A stretch of DNA of 26,475 bases. Source: Priapulus caudatus. Taxonomy: Eukaryota > Priapulida > Priapulimorpha > Priapulimorphida > Priapulidae. Made by a program: the position numbers and the translations under genes. Of the stretch, positions 10,930 through 21,515 are shown piece by piece; the stretch's first letter is position 1, and each line of letters starts with the position of its first letter. The stretch lies in contig NW_014578082.1 in NCBI RefSeq assembly GCF_000485595.1, positions 1 to 26,475 on the forward strand, in the 5' to 3' direction. The notes beneath the pieces were generated by a model that was not told where the DNA came from, did not search any database, and saw only the letters and a list, made by a program, of their open reading frames with translations.

Positions 10930-11905
10930 AAAATGGAAAAAATGAGATGACTGTTTTATTTCTAGCCTATCATACTAGGATAATCTACTATGTTTAATTG
11001 TTTAGCCATTTCATTTTCAGAGTTGGTACACTGCATGGCTTCTGCCTTTTTAAATACAGGTCATAAGAATTGCTGCAAATGTTTTAATGGCTATTTTACT
11101 CTGTGTGCTCCCCTAAAGTGGGGTTTGAAGGTTTTTCTATTATAACCACTCAACCATCTGATCCTACCTGTTCAGTGTGTCGTTGTTATTGCGAAACTGT
11201 CATAGATGGCACTGGTTAATTGTACTGACTCTTAAATATCTATAATATGTGCCAGGAAGAAAATGGGTGGTGCGAAAGACTAAATTTGTAGTCTTTAGTT
11301 TGTGTCATACTCATAGCTAGATGCTTTCTAAAGACTCAAGATATTTAGAAAGCAATAATATTTTTTATTATTTGCAGGGCTTTTGCCAGTTTGGGTTAGC
11401 CTTTACTTTTAGTAGGCATATTCTTGAATTGATTATTTTGTTACTGCGAGTCTTTATGATTAAATTTTAAAATGGCCAACCTTTTTTCCTGCTTTATATT
11501 TCTTTTTAAAGGCAACCTTCCTGTCCTTGCCATGGTGGCAGTCGTATACCATCGGTCGTGACAAACACATGTAAGGAATGTGGTTATCCCATAATACTCT
11601 ATGTTTCTCTCCTCGAACTTTATCTAGGCCTGGGCCTATAGCTGAAATAAAATGAGACTATATTGGCTAGAGGCTTTAGCTATTAGCTTAGTATATATAA
11701 ATAATCTATTACGGTCTATCATCACGTTACTCGTTAGTACAAACATCCTATTAGGCCTACACACACAGCACGTGCTATGTTATAGCTTGGGTAAATGGTC
11801 TACACTGGCCAAAACCTATAAGCCTTATCGCCAATCGGAACAGCAATGCATCATGGGATAGGAAATGGGACATTACTAGCGCCGCCGCGGCCACGAGCGG
11901 TTAGC
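10930..11905. other. Non-coding stretch upstream of the recognised CARF-like exons
   Basis: No gene recognised. It may contain earlier introns of the CARF-like gene. A GC-rich island occurs at about 11878-11945 (GCCGCCGCGG). A TGCATCATGGGAT sequence at about 11848 resembles part of the ZNF143-type promoter motif; this is weak evidence for a promoter. Confidence 0.35.
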
Positions 11906-12323
11906 AGCCGGCTGCACGCAATAGGCGTCAGTATGCATGCGCGATACCGTTCGCATATATTTGGTAATTAATTAGACTAATCGTGCTTCAACAAACTGAA
12001 AATTCACAGAGATTATAGCTAAGACATGTATTTATATTCATCTAGATTTCTAGAAATGTAACTCAACTCGTTCGGAAGATATGATAGTTAGTACCCTTTC
12101 CTATCGCCCAGAGCCGTGCGTACATAGCCGGCTGCACGCAATAGGCGCCTATGCGCAATACCGCTCTCGTATATTTGGTAATTAATTAGACTAATCATGC
12201 TTCAACAAACTGAAAATTCACAGAGATTATAGCTAAGACATGTGTTTATATTCCTCTAGATTTCTAGAAATGTAACTCAACTCGTTCGTGAGATATGATA
12301 ATTAGTACCCTTTTTTATCACCC
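11906..12323. repeat. Tandem duplication of a 0.2 kb segment
   Basis: 11906-12110 and 12126-12323 are two copies in the same orientation, about 220 bp apart. Both begin AGCCGGCTGCACGCAATAGG and contain TTGGTAATTAATTAGACTAA, ACAAACTGAAAATTCACAGA and TCTAGATTTCTAGAAATGTA. Differences are mostly substitutions, unlike the indel noise at the left end of the window, so this looks like a real and moderately old duplication. No open frame runs through it. Confidence 0.9.
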
Positions 12324-13926
12324 ATATATTACGTATGAGCGCCGATCGCTTCCCCCTTTTCCATCCCATCATGCTTTGCGGTGGTGCGCCATCTGGTATA
12401 TTGTCTATAAAGTTATCACATTCATATATGTTTTCAGTTTGTATGCTTGTACATTTTTAATAGGGTCGAGAGTGCAGCACCTCTTTACTAAGTGGTTACC
12501 TAGTTGTATAAACTAGCATGAATAACTGAATCAGACAATCAAGGAAAAAACTCTAGAAGAATATTGATTGCAAGCCAAAAATCTATTTTTACGGAATAAA
12601 TAATTCAATTCAATATACGATAACAATGTTTCGTTACGTTTCGTAAGGTTTGTAGCGTTGAGCATATTTACCAATTTCATTTCCACAAATGTTGCTTGAA
12701 TATTGCATCTCCTTGATCCTTTTCACAGAGTGCGCATTCGCGGCGTTTGAATTTTATAATGCTAAACAAGGATCGACACAAAGTGACTGACTGTACATAT
12801 ATACTTTTATGCCATTCCACTGCCATAGCCAAGGCCACGTCCACCTTTTAGGTTTCCACCAACAGCTATATTAATTTAATCTCTACTGCACAGGAACTGC
12901 ACTATTACAAAACTAAAGTAGTAGAATAACAAGTAATAACAGATGTCGTTTATCAAACGGGTGTGACAATAAAAATATAACAGCATTCTCAGTTAACGCA
13001 TAACCTGCGTTGATATATAGCAGAGCTCTTCATTAAATTATCATCGAAACAATCTTTGCTAAAATATGTTCAAATTCTAGATTGAAATCTAACAACAACA
13101 TTCGTGAGAAACGTTATGACATTGCCCATCGCATTCAACAGCCTATGAGCAAGAGGCTCAACTGCCGTACCATTATTTGATTTTTTAAATTTAATAAAAC
13201 AACATCACCGAAAGCAAAGCAATCATCGAGGCTTTCTGCGAATAGGCATAACTCACCCGAAAACCAACAAATGTTGCTATTCCGTAAATCTACACGCCAT
13301 CACATTCCATCCAGGGTCTCAACCTAGTGACGACGACGGTGAATTTACACAGACAAATATGTTTATCTTCACACATGCAGAATGTACAGGATGTACAGTG
13401 AGTGCGTTTACATTCGGGCACGTAAAAAAGTGCCGACGTCATAGAAACACTAGGTGAATAGCGGACACGTTAGGGAGATGCCATTTCTGGAGCGACCCTT
13501 GCCCCCTCGAAACAATCTCACATCCGTGATCATATCACGCCTAGCAGGACCGACACAAGGATCCAAGAACTCGCCGAATTTTCACGGAAAGTAGTTGTAA
13601 TCGACCTGTATCGGGTTGCGCATGTAACAAGGGGTTGGGCAGCCGCTGAAGATTACACCATTCCCTTCACGAGGGTGAGAACCTATCAGTTGAACGTGGC
13701 ACGGCCCAGCCTGCACACAGGCACTTGGACCGTTTCAATAATAAAATGATGGTTAATAAATACAACTTGTCAGTAGCCTACTACTACAGTACCAGCAATA
13801 GTCTTAATGTTTGATTTGACCTAATAACTTCACTTGAACACCGTTAAATACACCGATGCAACACATAGCCCGCACGCCATTGTGCATGCACAGATACACA
13901 GTAGATAGGAGAAGGTAAGAAAGCCT
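12324..13926. other. Non-coding stretch left of the transposon
   Basis: Mostly AT-rich unique sequence with no recognised gene. A more GC-rich section at about 13470-13740 has only short open frames interrupted by stops and could be a degraded repeat. A minus-strand piece at about 12680-12760 reads like a short exon but lacks supporting homology. Confidence 0.5.
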
Positions 13927-13932
13927 TTTCAC

Positions 13933-14143
13933 AGAAATTCCAGACCGCTCCACTCTTGTCGATGCACTAGAGACGAAATAAACCTCCAAACGCCATGATA
14001 TTGGCATCTGTGTGTAGCTGAATGATCACTTGTTCGAAATATACGTCTTGCAACATGGTACCACAGACTTTACCCAGAATTATATGATAAATCCTGCTCA
14101 AATTTGCCGCAAATTTCCCATGAAGCCGATTTGTAAACCGGAC
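13933..14143. repeat. Left terminal inverted repeat (211 bp)
   Basis: Begins AGAAATTCCAGACCGCTCCA and ends CCGATTTGTAAACCGGAC. By eye every base is the reverse complement of 26019-26229. The 68-residue minus-strand open frame across it is found equally in the right repeat and is a by-product. Confidence 0.95.
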
Positions 14144-14414
14144 AAGTACATGAGCAATGGCGGCGCATTGCACTCTGGGAGGAGTTGCATCCGCCTGCCC
14201 AACTCCAAAACGAGCCTCGACGCCAACCCCAGGGTACCCGGATGCCTCGCCGCCGGCGCTGTCAAGGTATGCGTTGCTATGCGTTGCTATGCGTGTGTCT
14301 GTACAACAGAAACTTAGTATTTGCTTTGCGTATGAATGTTGCTATAGATTTTTGATTTATATTGGTGTATAATAGATTTACATGATATAAAACAGTCAGC
14401 TTTTTACCAGTGAA
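14144..14414 (+). promoter_or_regulatory. Leader region of the helicase gene
   Basis: The 271 bases between the left inverted repeat and the first helicase ATG must hold its promoter if the element is self-contained. It contains a GC-rich part (CAATGGCGGCGCATTGC, near 14155) and a short direct repeat of TATGCGTTGC at about 14269-14298. No TATA box at a sensible position is visible. Confidence 0.4.
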
Positions 14415-14909
14415 ATGTTCAAGTTGACAGAGTCACAGAAACGTGCAATTAGTTTGGTCAAAGACGGCCACAATCTTCTCGTTCTAGGACAAGCTGGTAT
14501 TTATTTATCTAAACCTATACTATAGGCTATAGTATGGCTATATAAAATTAATATATTACTATTACTAGGCTATAGGCTATACTACTACTAGTAATATATT
14601 CCCTGTTCATCATTCAGTGCAGTCAATGAATTTTTTTATAATCTCACTGTTACTAATACTAATAGCTATTAATAATAATAGTGATTGAACCACGTAACTC
14701 AACGCGATGTACACGCGATAGTTCCAAGAAATTGTTCTGGTAGGCCTACTGGTAGGCGTATAGCCCGGCCAGACTGTGCGACGGTTTGTCTATACAATGT
14801 ATTACAGGGTATTCTAACCCTAGCAATACCGTTTCTTGGAGCTAGTAGTCGTAATGATTGAGCATTAATTTCATTTGAACTATTTGTAAGGACAGTTTAA
14901 TTTTTAGAA

Positions 14910-14946
<37 letters not shown>

Positions 14947-17900
14947 TATCAGTGTTTAATACTAATGACGTAATGAACAGTTTTAACTTGCTTTTATACA
15001 GTCTTTTAACTATTAGTATTAGCATACACAGTGCACATTGTATACTCACTCATAGCCCGCGCAGGCTCCCCGGGGGGGTTAATCTCTATTTTTATTAGAA
15101 CATTACCCCATGTGCATTTTCACTAAAAATGATAGGCCCCCTAGTGCGAACTGCACATTGGAAAACCCGACCCCCTATTGCAGACACAATTTAAGAAAAC
15201 CACCCCCTATTGCTTACAGTGACACAATGAAAATATCCCACCCTCTATTGCATACACAATGATAGAGTCCTACCCGCGGTCCTACCCCCTATTGCAAGGT
15301 CTTGCAGACAAGTGGAGAGCAAAGAGTAGAGGGAATACTTGTGATCAACTCAAAGAAGACTACTTGCAACTCTTGTTGCTGTCAACAGAGAGTGTCAAAT
15401 CTCAAATCAAGAAGAACGGAAGGAAAAGAGAGAGATTATTTATCACATTATGAGAATTTATTTGTCACAGCTTCAAATACTCAACTGAGTTACATTTGGA
15501 CTTGAACGATCCCGAGAGCTTATTGCGGGATTAGCTGTATAAAGGGGGCCTATGTGCTCCCGCACGGGCCCGCTTTAGAAGTTGAAAAGCACCCCCCTAA
15601 CTCGCTAAATTTGGAACGCACATGGAGGCATAAAGCATATAGGGTAATAACGGCATATATATAGTGATCACCCCCCCCCGGGCCAGGCTCTACGCAGTGT
15701 AAAGTGAGAAGGTAACTTGTGGCTAACTCACTCAGAGCTATACACTGTTGATATATATTATTCATGACCATTATGACAAAATATTAAATTTTGTAGGTAC
15801 TGGAAAAACCTTCGTCCTGAAGAGAATTGCAGATGCACTGAAGAGCAATGAGAAATCTGTTAGTGTATTGAGCACAACAGGTAGGAACTAGTCTTTATTA
15901 GTTTTCACGTGATATTAACACTTGCTTATATATTAAACCGTTCCGCAATATTAAATGTTAAACTACTGCATTACAAAAAAGGGGATCCAGCTTTTTGAAA
16001 AAGGGGGTTCCAACTTGTTGTCCTGTTAAGGATACTCTCAGGCTTTTGACATGGTATTGCTTTATTGATGAGTAAACATTTATTGACCAAAGAAGCTAAT
16101 GAGTAACATGTTTAGCTTATGTATAGATGTATCACCATGCTCAAAAAAATAATAATTCCACTAAATTTCTTGCATATAATTATGATACAACACAAATTTT
16201 GAATTAAAAAAAATGTAAATTTGGATATTTCTCAATAACCACAAACAGTGTGAAAGTAAAACCTTTGCTAGATGTTAAGTACCCCATGCGCTAAAAAACG
16301 GCATCGAGAATTTTTTTAAATTTCATATTTATATATTAAATTGCTCAAATGTAATGTAGATTTTACGAAATTGAGAGAAATATTAACACAGACATGAGTG
16401 ATCTGCATGACATCACTAATTTATGTGTCAGAGGGCTTTACCCCGTTATGTTCCCGTGGGAACAGAGGTGGCCCATGGTGGCAGCTATCAAATAAAACTG
16501 TTAATGAAAAATCGATCAAATTTCGCAAAAAAGCCTGATAGTATCCTTAAATGATTTAATGTAAATGATACATATTCTCTTAACTTTGTTCTGAAATGGC
16601 CATGCATTAGCAAAAAGAGCAGAAAACCATCTATTTTAAGACGTTTAATGGTTGTGCGACTTAGATGAAATGTTTAGTTAAATCAATTGTGTTTTTTGGA
16701 TCTGTTAGTGTTGTTTGACACGAATTTCTAGTTTAAAGTTAAAAATTAATTTTTTTTAATTTTGGGACGAGTACAGATTACATTTTGGCGAGTTTGATTT
16801 ATTGACTCCCTCGCCCAGTCTGGCGAGTTATTTTTATCTTAAACTGTTATCACTGGAATGACTCTTACATATTCTTACTTTATTTCAGGGGTCTCAGCTA
16901 GTGCACTGTTAGACTACGGAGGGACCACGCTTCACAAGTGGTCGGGAATTAGAGATGGTCGACATGATGCCCAATACTTGGCGCACCTCATCGCTACTGA
17001 TGAGGCATACATGGACGCCAATCACAACATCAAGTCTGCAGATGCTGTGATCATCGACGAGGTGTCAATGCTCAGCCAGCTCACACTCGAGTCGTTTGAG
17101 ACCATCTGCAGGCTAACCAGGTCGTCTAATATTCGGTTTGGAGGCTTGCAAGTCATCATGGCCGGAGACTTCTTCCAGCTACCTCCAGTTCCGAACCCAC
17201 AATACGGAGATCACGGCCGCTACTGCTTCATGTCGCCCGTCTTCAGCAGTTTCCCACATACAATAGAGCTGGTCCAGGTACTTCGCCAGCAAGATGATAC
17301 CTTGATCAGCTGTATCAACCAGCTCGCTAGAGGCCAGTTGCTATCAGACACCTCGTTGTCTCTCCTAACAGAGGTATCTCGCCCTCTCCAACAATCACCG
17401 GACACCATTGTTCTTTTTGCTAGAAATTTTGAAGCAGAAGTCTTCAACGCTGAAAAGCTGGGCCAGCTCCATGGTGAACCTACAATTTCGACTGCAAAGG
17501 ACACTGGAGACTTGCGCACGTTGAGGAGGTCCAGAGTACCTAAATACGTCGCGTTAAAAGTCGGTGCACCTGTGGTTTTGACGGCCAATCTGGCAGACAC
17601 CTTGTTTAATGGCCTTCTGGGAAGAGTACATGCGATATCGTCTGCAGGGCCTCTAATAAAATTTGATATCAACGGCTGTGATGAGGCTATTCTCATCACA
17701 CCTCACCTATTCTCCATGTACTCTGCTACAGAACAGAAGGTCACTGCTACAAGGAAGCAACTGCCATTGCTTTTGGCATTTGGCATGACGATCCACAAGT
17801 GCCAGGGCATGACATTGCCATCTGTGGAGGTGCACTGCCAGAACATTTTTGCACCTGGCCAACTCGGAGTTGCCGTCGGTAGAGCCACGCACAGGGATGG

Positions 17901-19938
17901 TCTTCGCGTGGTTGGCTTCACATCAAACTGCGTGAAGGAACATCCCCAGGCTGTCATCGACTTTTACCAGCAACTAGTCGATGCCGACACTGAAGGTGAC
18001 TTGGGTTGCTGCCAGGTTTGCGACACCGGTGCACTCCCTCAACATGTCGAAGAAGACGGCGGCAGTGACTTCTCCTCGTTCTCTGAGGGGGAGATTCAGA
18101 GGATCGACGAGATGTTGTCGGCTGCGCCCCCGAGCGATATTGCGCCTGCAGAGCGTTCGGTCCTAGAGGTTTGTTCCCTGCAAGAAGGTATCCGTAACGT
18201 ACTGCCTGACTTGTGCCCACTCGCAGGTGCTGACATGCTTGCTGAGCTGTCCCAAGATCCAGTGACTGATATACAGCAGCAGATTGCTTCACTCGCCGTC
18301 AATCTGCTTCAGCCTGGCAATGAAAAGATGCAGCTTTTTCTACACCAAAACTGGATTGGGATAGGCAACATGCTTGCAGAGCAGTTGCCACAACTGACAC
18401 CCCAAAACTGGATTGGGATAGGCGACATGCTTGCAGAGGATTTGGCACAACTGACACCATTCACACAAGTCAGGTGTAGGGAACTAACGGCCTTCACTAC
18501 CAGCCTGCACAGTTTCTTCAACAGCGACATCTACAAGCAGAGGTGTGCTGCGTTGATGAGCTGTGTTGTCGACGCACTCGGTGACTACCAGTGGGTCTTC
18601 TGCCATGCCATCGTAGATGCTGTCGTTCGCAGCATTTTGGAGACTGCTGCTTCGCATGTTATTACTAAACAGCGAGAACAGATGGAGCATCGTCCCCTAA
18701 TGGACATCCGAGCAACCGACGAAGGCATGGGCAAAATACGTTACGTCGCTGGACGATGCATTGCAAAGTTGGCAAACCGGTACAGGAACAGTTTGCGTCA
18801 TCTTCTGTACAGCCAAGGTGTACACCAGCAGAAGATTTGCAAGAGCACTATAGCAAGGCTCAAACTCCTGGACCACCTCACTGCTTCCTATGCAGATCTC
18901 CAACAAAGCAGCCAAGTTCCAGCCACACTGCAGGAGACTGCAAGAAAGCAGAACATCCGGCAGTCATTGTTGAACATCAGCGATGACGCATTCCAGTTCT
19001 TTTTGCTCCTGGAGAAGCACCGAGGTCACTTGGAAACCCAGCGCCTCTTCGACCTGGAAAAGCAAGATATCATTCATGTGGTCGAAGCACAAATCAGGGA
19101 AACGCCTGACTTGCAGGAAGCATGGCAGCAGCTAGTCATGCCGTCATGTCAGCCAGGTGAGGATGCAACAGCTGTGTATCGGGAGCTTGTCCATTCGTTT
19201 CTATTCATAGCCAGCAATTACTTCAGGAAACGACTTATCCAGGCATTTGGACGAAAGAAAACCGAAGCCCACAGAAGACAAATTCACATTAAACAGCAGA
19301 AAATATTGGATAAAACTTCAAAATTGTCACCAGCGACCATTGCAGCAGACAAGTCCCGGGGCAAACAGCTGACTCACCTGCACCTGCAGAAAATGCTTCA
19401 TTCAAGCCCGAACTTCTTCTCCACGAGCTACACTAAGGACGAGCTGAAACCGTTCTTCCGGGCATACAGCATACCCTGGAGTACACGGGCATCAAAATCA
19501 AAATTGGCAGAAAATCTCTGGAGGAAAATCCTTGAAGTGGAAAGCATACCGCAGCCGTTATGCTTTGATACACCTGGATTGTCCGGCCCCACTGCAGTTG
19601 TCCAGCCACTGGCTGCAGATGAGGCCCAGCCTGGACCCTCAGGCCTCCAACAGCAAGTAAGTCTGCCTCGGCCAGGAACCTCCACCAAGCGTCAAAAATC
19701 GGTTGCTGGTTCGAAGTCTCATAAGAAGAAGCAAAAGACGACATACATCTGCCCTGTATGCAGCATAGATGTGGGAGATGGCCAGTGTGTGGGTTGTGAT
19801 CACTGTGAAGGGTGGCTACACCGAGCATGTGCAAACTTGCTAGATGAAGTCGCATGGAACAGTGTATCTTCAAGCACGGAGCCTTTGGAGTGCCCAGCTT
19901 GTATGAACCGTCGTCTAGCAGCATCTTCCATCGTGTGA
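14415..19938 (+). CDS. PIF1-family helicase with C-terminal PHD finger (transposon-encoded)
   Basis: Three exons, 14415-14496, 15797-15880 and 16889-19938, joined in phase 1 at both GT-AG introns, give 1071 residues ending TGA. PIF1 helicases are ATP-driven 5'-to-3' DNA unwinders. Visible motifs: Walker A GQAGTGKT at residues 25-32, split by intron 1; STTGVSAS (motif Ia); Walker B VIIDEVSML with D112-E113; GDFFQLPP at 148-155; GMTIHKCQGMTL at about 354-365; and VAVGRATHRDGL at about 383-394. Residues 400-1000 are family-unknown, with a tandem 19-residue duplication (NWIGIG...AQLTP) and a SAP-like stretch near 890-925. A PHD finger follows at 1010-1060: C1010, C1013, C1025, C1028, H1033, C1036, C1057, C1060. 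The first ATG is preferred because it lies just before the Walker A exon. No Rep/HUH domain is present, so it is not a Helitron protein. The stop codon touches the 93-bp array. Confidence 0.9.
14550..14600. repeat. AT-rich inverted repeat in helicase intron 1
   Basis: AATATATTACTA (14550-14561) pairs exactly with TAGTAATATATT (14589-14600). The surrounding text also repeats CTATAGGCTAT. Probably local sequence drift or part of a small element. Confidence 0.5.
14808..14840 (+). repeat. 33-bp direct repeat, left copy
   Basis: Starts GGTATTCTAACCCTAG and ends AATACCGTTTCTTGGA. It is identical to 25652-25684 in the same orientation. The first 23 bases form an imperfect hairpin, with GGTATT pairing with AATACC. 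It lies in intron 1 of the helicase. Confidence 0.85.
14912..14944. repeat. (AT)n microsatellite
   Basis: About 30 bases of pure AT dinucleotides in intron 1 of the helicase. Confidence 0.95.
15062..15690. mobile_element. Possible nested insertion in helicase intron 1
   Basis: The left edge CCCCGGGGGGGTTAATCTCTAT (from about 15068) and the complement of the right edge near 15660-15682 (GGGGGGTGATCACTAT) are similar inverted ends. Inside are four diverged copies of CCCCCTATTGC at about 15171, 15203, 15241 and 15285, spaced 32-44 bases apart. Low-complexity ends make the boundary uncertain, and open frames inside are short. Confidence 0.35.
16026..16550. mobile_element. 517-bp MITE with TTAA target duplication in helicase intron 2
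   Basis: TTAA at 16026-16029 is followed by GGATACTCTCAGGCTTTT. The right end reads AAAAGCCTGATAGTATCC and is followed by TTAA at 16547-16550. The 18-bp inverted ends differ at one position. TTAA duplications are made by the piggyBac and Kolobok superfamilies; the GG start argues against typical piggyBac ends. There is no coding capacity, so it is non-autonomous. It inserted into the transposon after, or during, the transposon's own spread. Confidence 0.8.
18346..18459 (+). repeat. In-frame 57-bp tandem duplication inside the helicase
   Basis: 18346-18402 and 18403-18459 both encode QNWIGIGxMLAExLxQLTP, 19 residues each. The nucleotide match is very high (ACTGGATTGGGATAGGC in both), so the duplication is recent relative to the gene. 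It lies between the helicase core and the C-terminal region. Confidence 0.9.
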
Positions 19939-21515
19939 TTGCATCACAACAACGTCGTTTGCTATCAGTGAGCTGGCAGTGATTGCATCACGGCGACATC
20001 TCTGCTCATCGTCTGAAGTGAAGCTACGACACTGCATCACGGCGACATCGTTTGCTATCAGTGAGCTGGCACTGATTGCATCACAGCGACATCTCTGCTC
20101 ATCGTCTGAAGTGAAGCTACGACACTGCATCACGGCGACATCGTTTGCTATCAGTGAGCTGGCACTGATTGCATCACAGCGACATCTCTGCTCATCGTCT
20201 GAAGTGATGCTACGACACTGCATCACGGCGACATCGTTTGCTATCAGTGAGCTGGCACTGATTGCATCACAGCGACATCTCTGCGTCAATCGTCTGAAGT
20301 AAGAAGCTTATGACCCGTGCATACGCGCCGAACCACTGACATGATTTGACATCAGTGACCTGGCGCTAAATTGCCGATCACAGCGATCATCTGCGCTTAT
20401 TCGTCTGAAGCTGAAGGCTGATCGACACTGCATCACGGCGACATGACATGATGACATCAGTGACCTGGCGCTCAAATTGGCGCATCACAGCCGACATCTT
20501 GTCTCATCGTCTGAAGTTGAAGCTAGACACGTGCATCACGGGACAAGTCGTTGCTCTGAGATACAAGCGTGACGGCTAGCACTGATTAGCATACACAGCG
20601 AACATTCTTCTGCATCAATTCGTCTGAAGTGAAGCTATGACCCTGCATCTACGGTCAAGCGACAAACTAGACATGATGACCATCAGAGATGACCTGCGCC
20701 GCTTAAAAGCATCACGGGCGACATCTCTGCTCATTGTCCTGAAGCTGAAGCCCTACGACACTGCCATGCACGGCGACATCGTTTTGCTGATTCAGTGACC
20801 TGGCGCTAAATGCATCACGGCGACATCTCTGCTCATCGTCTGAAGTGATGCTACGACACTGCATCACGGCGACATCGTTTGCTATCAGTGAGCTGGCGCT
20901 AAATGCATCACAGCGACATCTCTGCTCATCGTCTGAAGTGAAGCTACGACACTGCATCACGGCGACATCGTTTGCTATCAGTGAGCTGGCACTGATTGCA
21001 TCACAGCGACATCTCTGCTCATCGTCTGAAGTGATGCTACGACACTGCATCACGGCGACATCGTTTGCTATCAGTGAGCTGGCGCTAAATGCATCACAGC
21101 GACATCTCTGCTCATCGTCTGAAGTGAAGCTACGACACTGCATCACGGCGACACTGACATGATGACATCAGTGACCTGGCGCTAAATGCATCACAGCGAC
21201 ATCTCTGCTCATCGTCTGAAGCGAAGCTATGATACTGCATCACGGCGACATCGTTTGCTATCAGTGAGCTGGCACTGATTGCATCACAGCGACATCTCTG
21301 CTCATCGTCTGAAGCGAAGCTATGACACTGCATCACGGCGACACTGACATGATGACATCAGTGACCTGGCACTGATTGCATCACGGCGACATCTCTGCTC
21401 ATCGTCTGAAGTAACGTACGGAACTGCATCACAGCGACACTGACATCTGTGAGCTGGCACTGCATCACAAACGGTGACATCTATGATCATCGTCTGAACT
21501 GCATCACGGCGACAA
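19936..21515. repeat. 93-bp tandem array between convergent stop codons
   Basis: ACATCGTTTGCTATCAGTGA recurs at 20045, 20138 and 20231, a 93-bp period. Each unit is made of two related halves that both end in GCATCAC(G/A)GCGACATC. About 17 units fit. Copies near both edges are clean, while about 20290-20830 is broken by frequent small indels. A multiple-of-three period with few stops keeps frames open on both strands; these are not genes. The helicase stop (19936-19938) and the transposase stop (21504-21506) both lie at the array edges, so the repeat supplies the 3' untranslated regions of both transcripts. Confidence 0.95.

Noticed and set aside
12680-12760. Possible minus-strand exon with a CxxC (ECALCEKDQGDAIFKQHLWK)
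   Set aside because: It ends in a stop with no usable donor before it and has no recognisable similarity. It is too short to call.
13470-13740. Possible short coding region or structured RNA
   Set aside because: The best frame ends after about 40 codons, and no RNA family signature was recognised.
13967-14173. 68-residue open frame, also present at 26013-26195
   Set aside because: It lies inside the inverted repeat, so its duplication is explained by the repeat; no domain is recognised.
15259-15505. Two 64-67 residue open frames in helicase intron 1
   Set aside because: They overlap in different frames within a repeat-rich insertion and lack any recognised domain.
14415-19938. Helitron
   Set aside because: The helicase is PIF1-type but no Rep/HUH nuclease domain is present, and the element has long inverted repeats, which Helitrons lack.
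19915-21336. Open frames on both strands of the 93-bp array
   Set aside because: The period is a multiple of three with no stops; the peptides are pure repeats.
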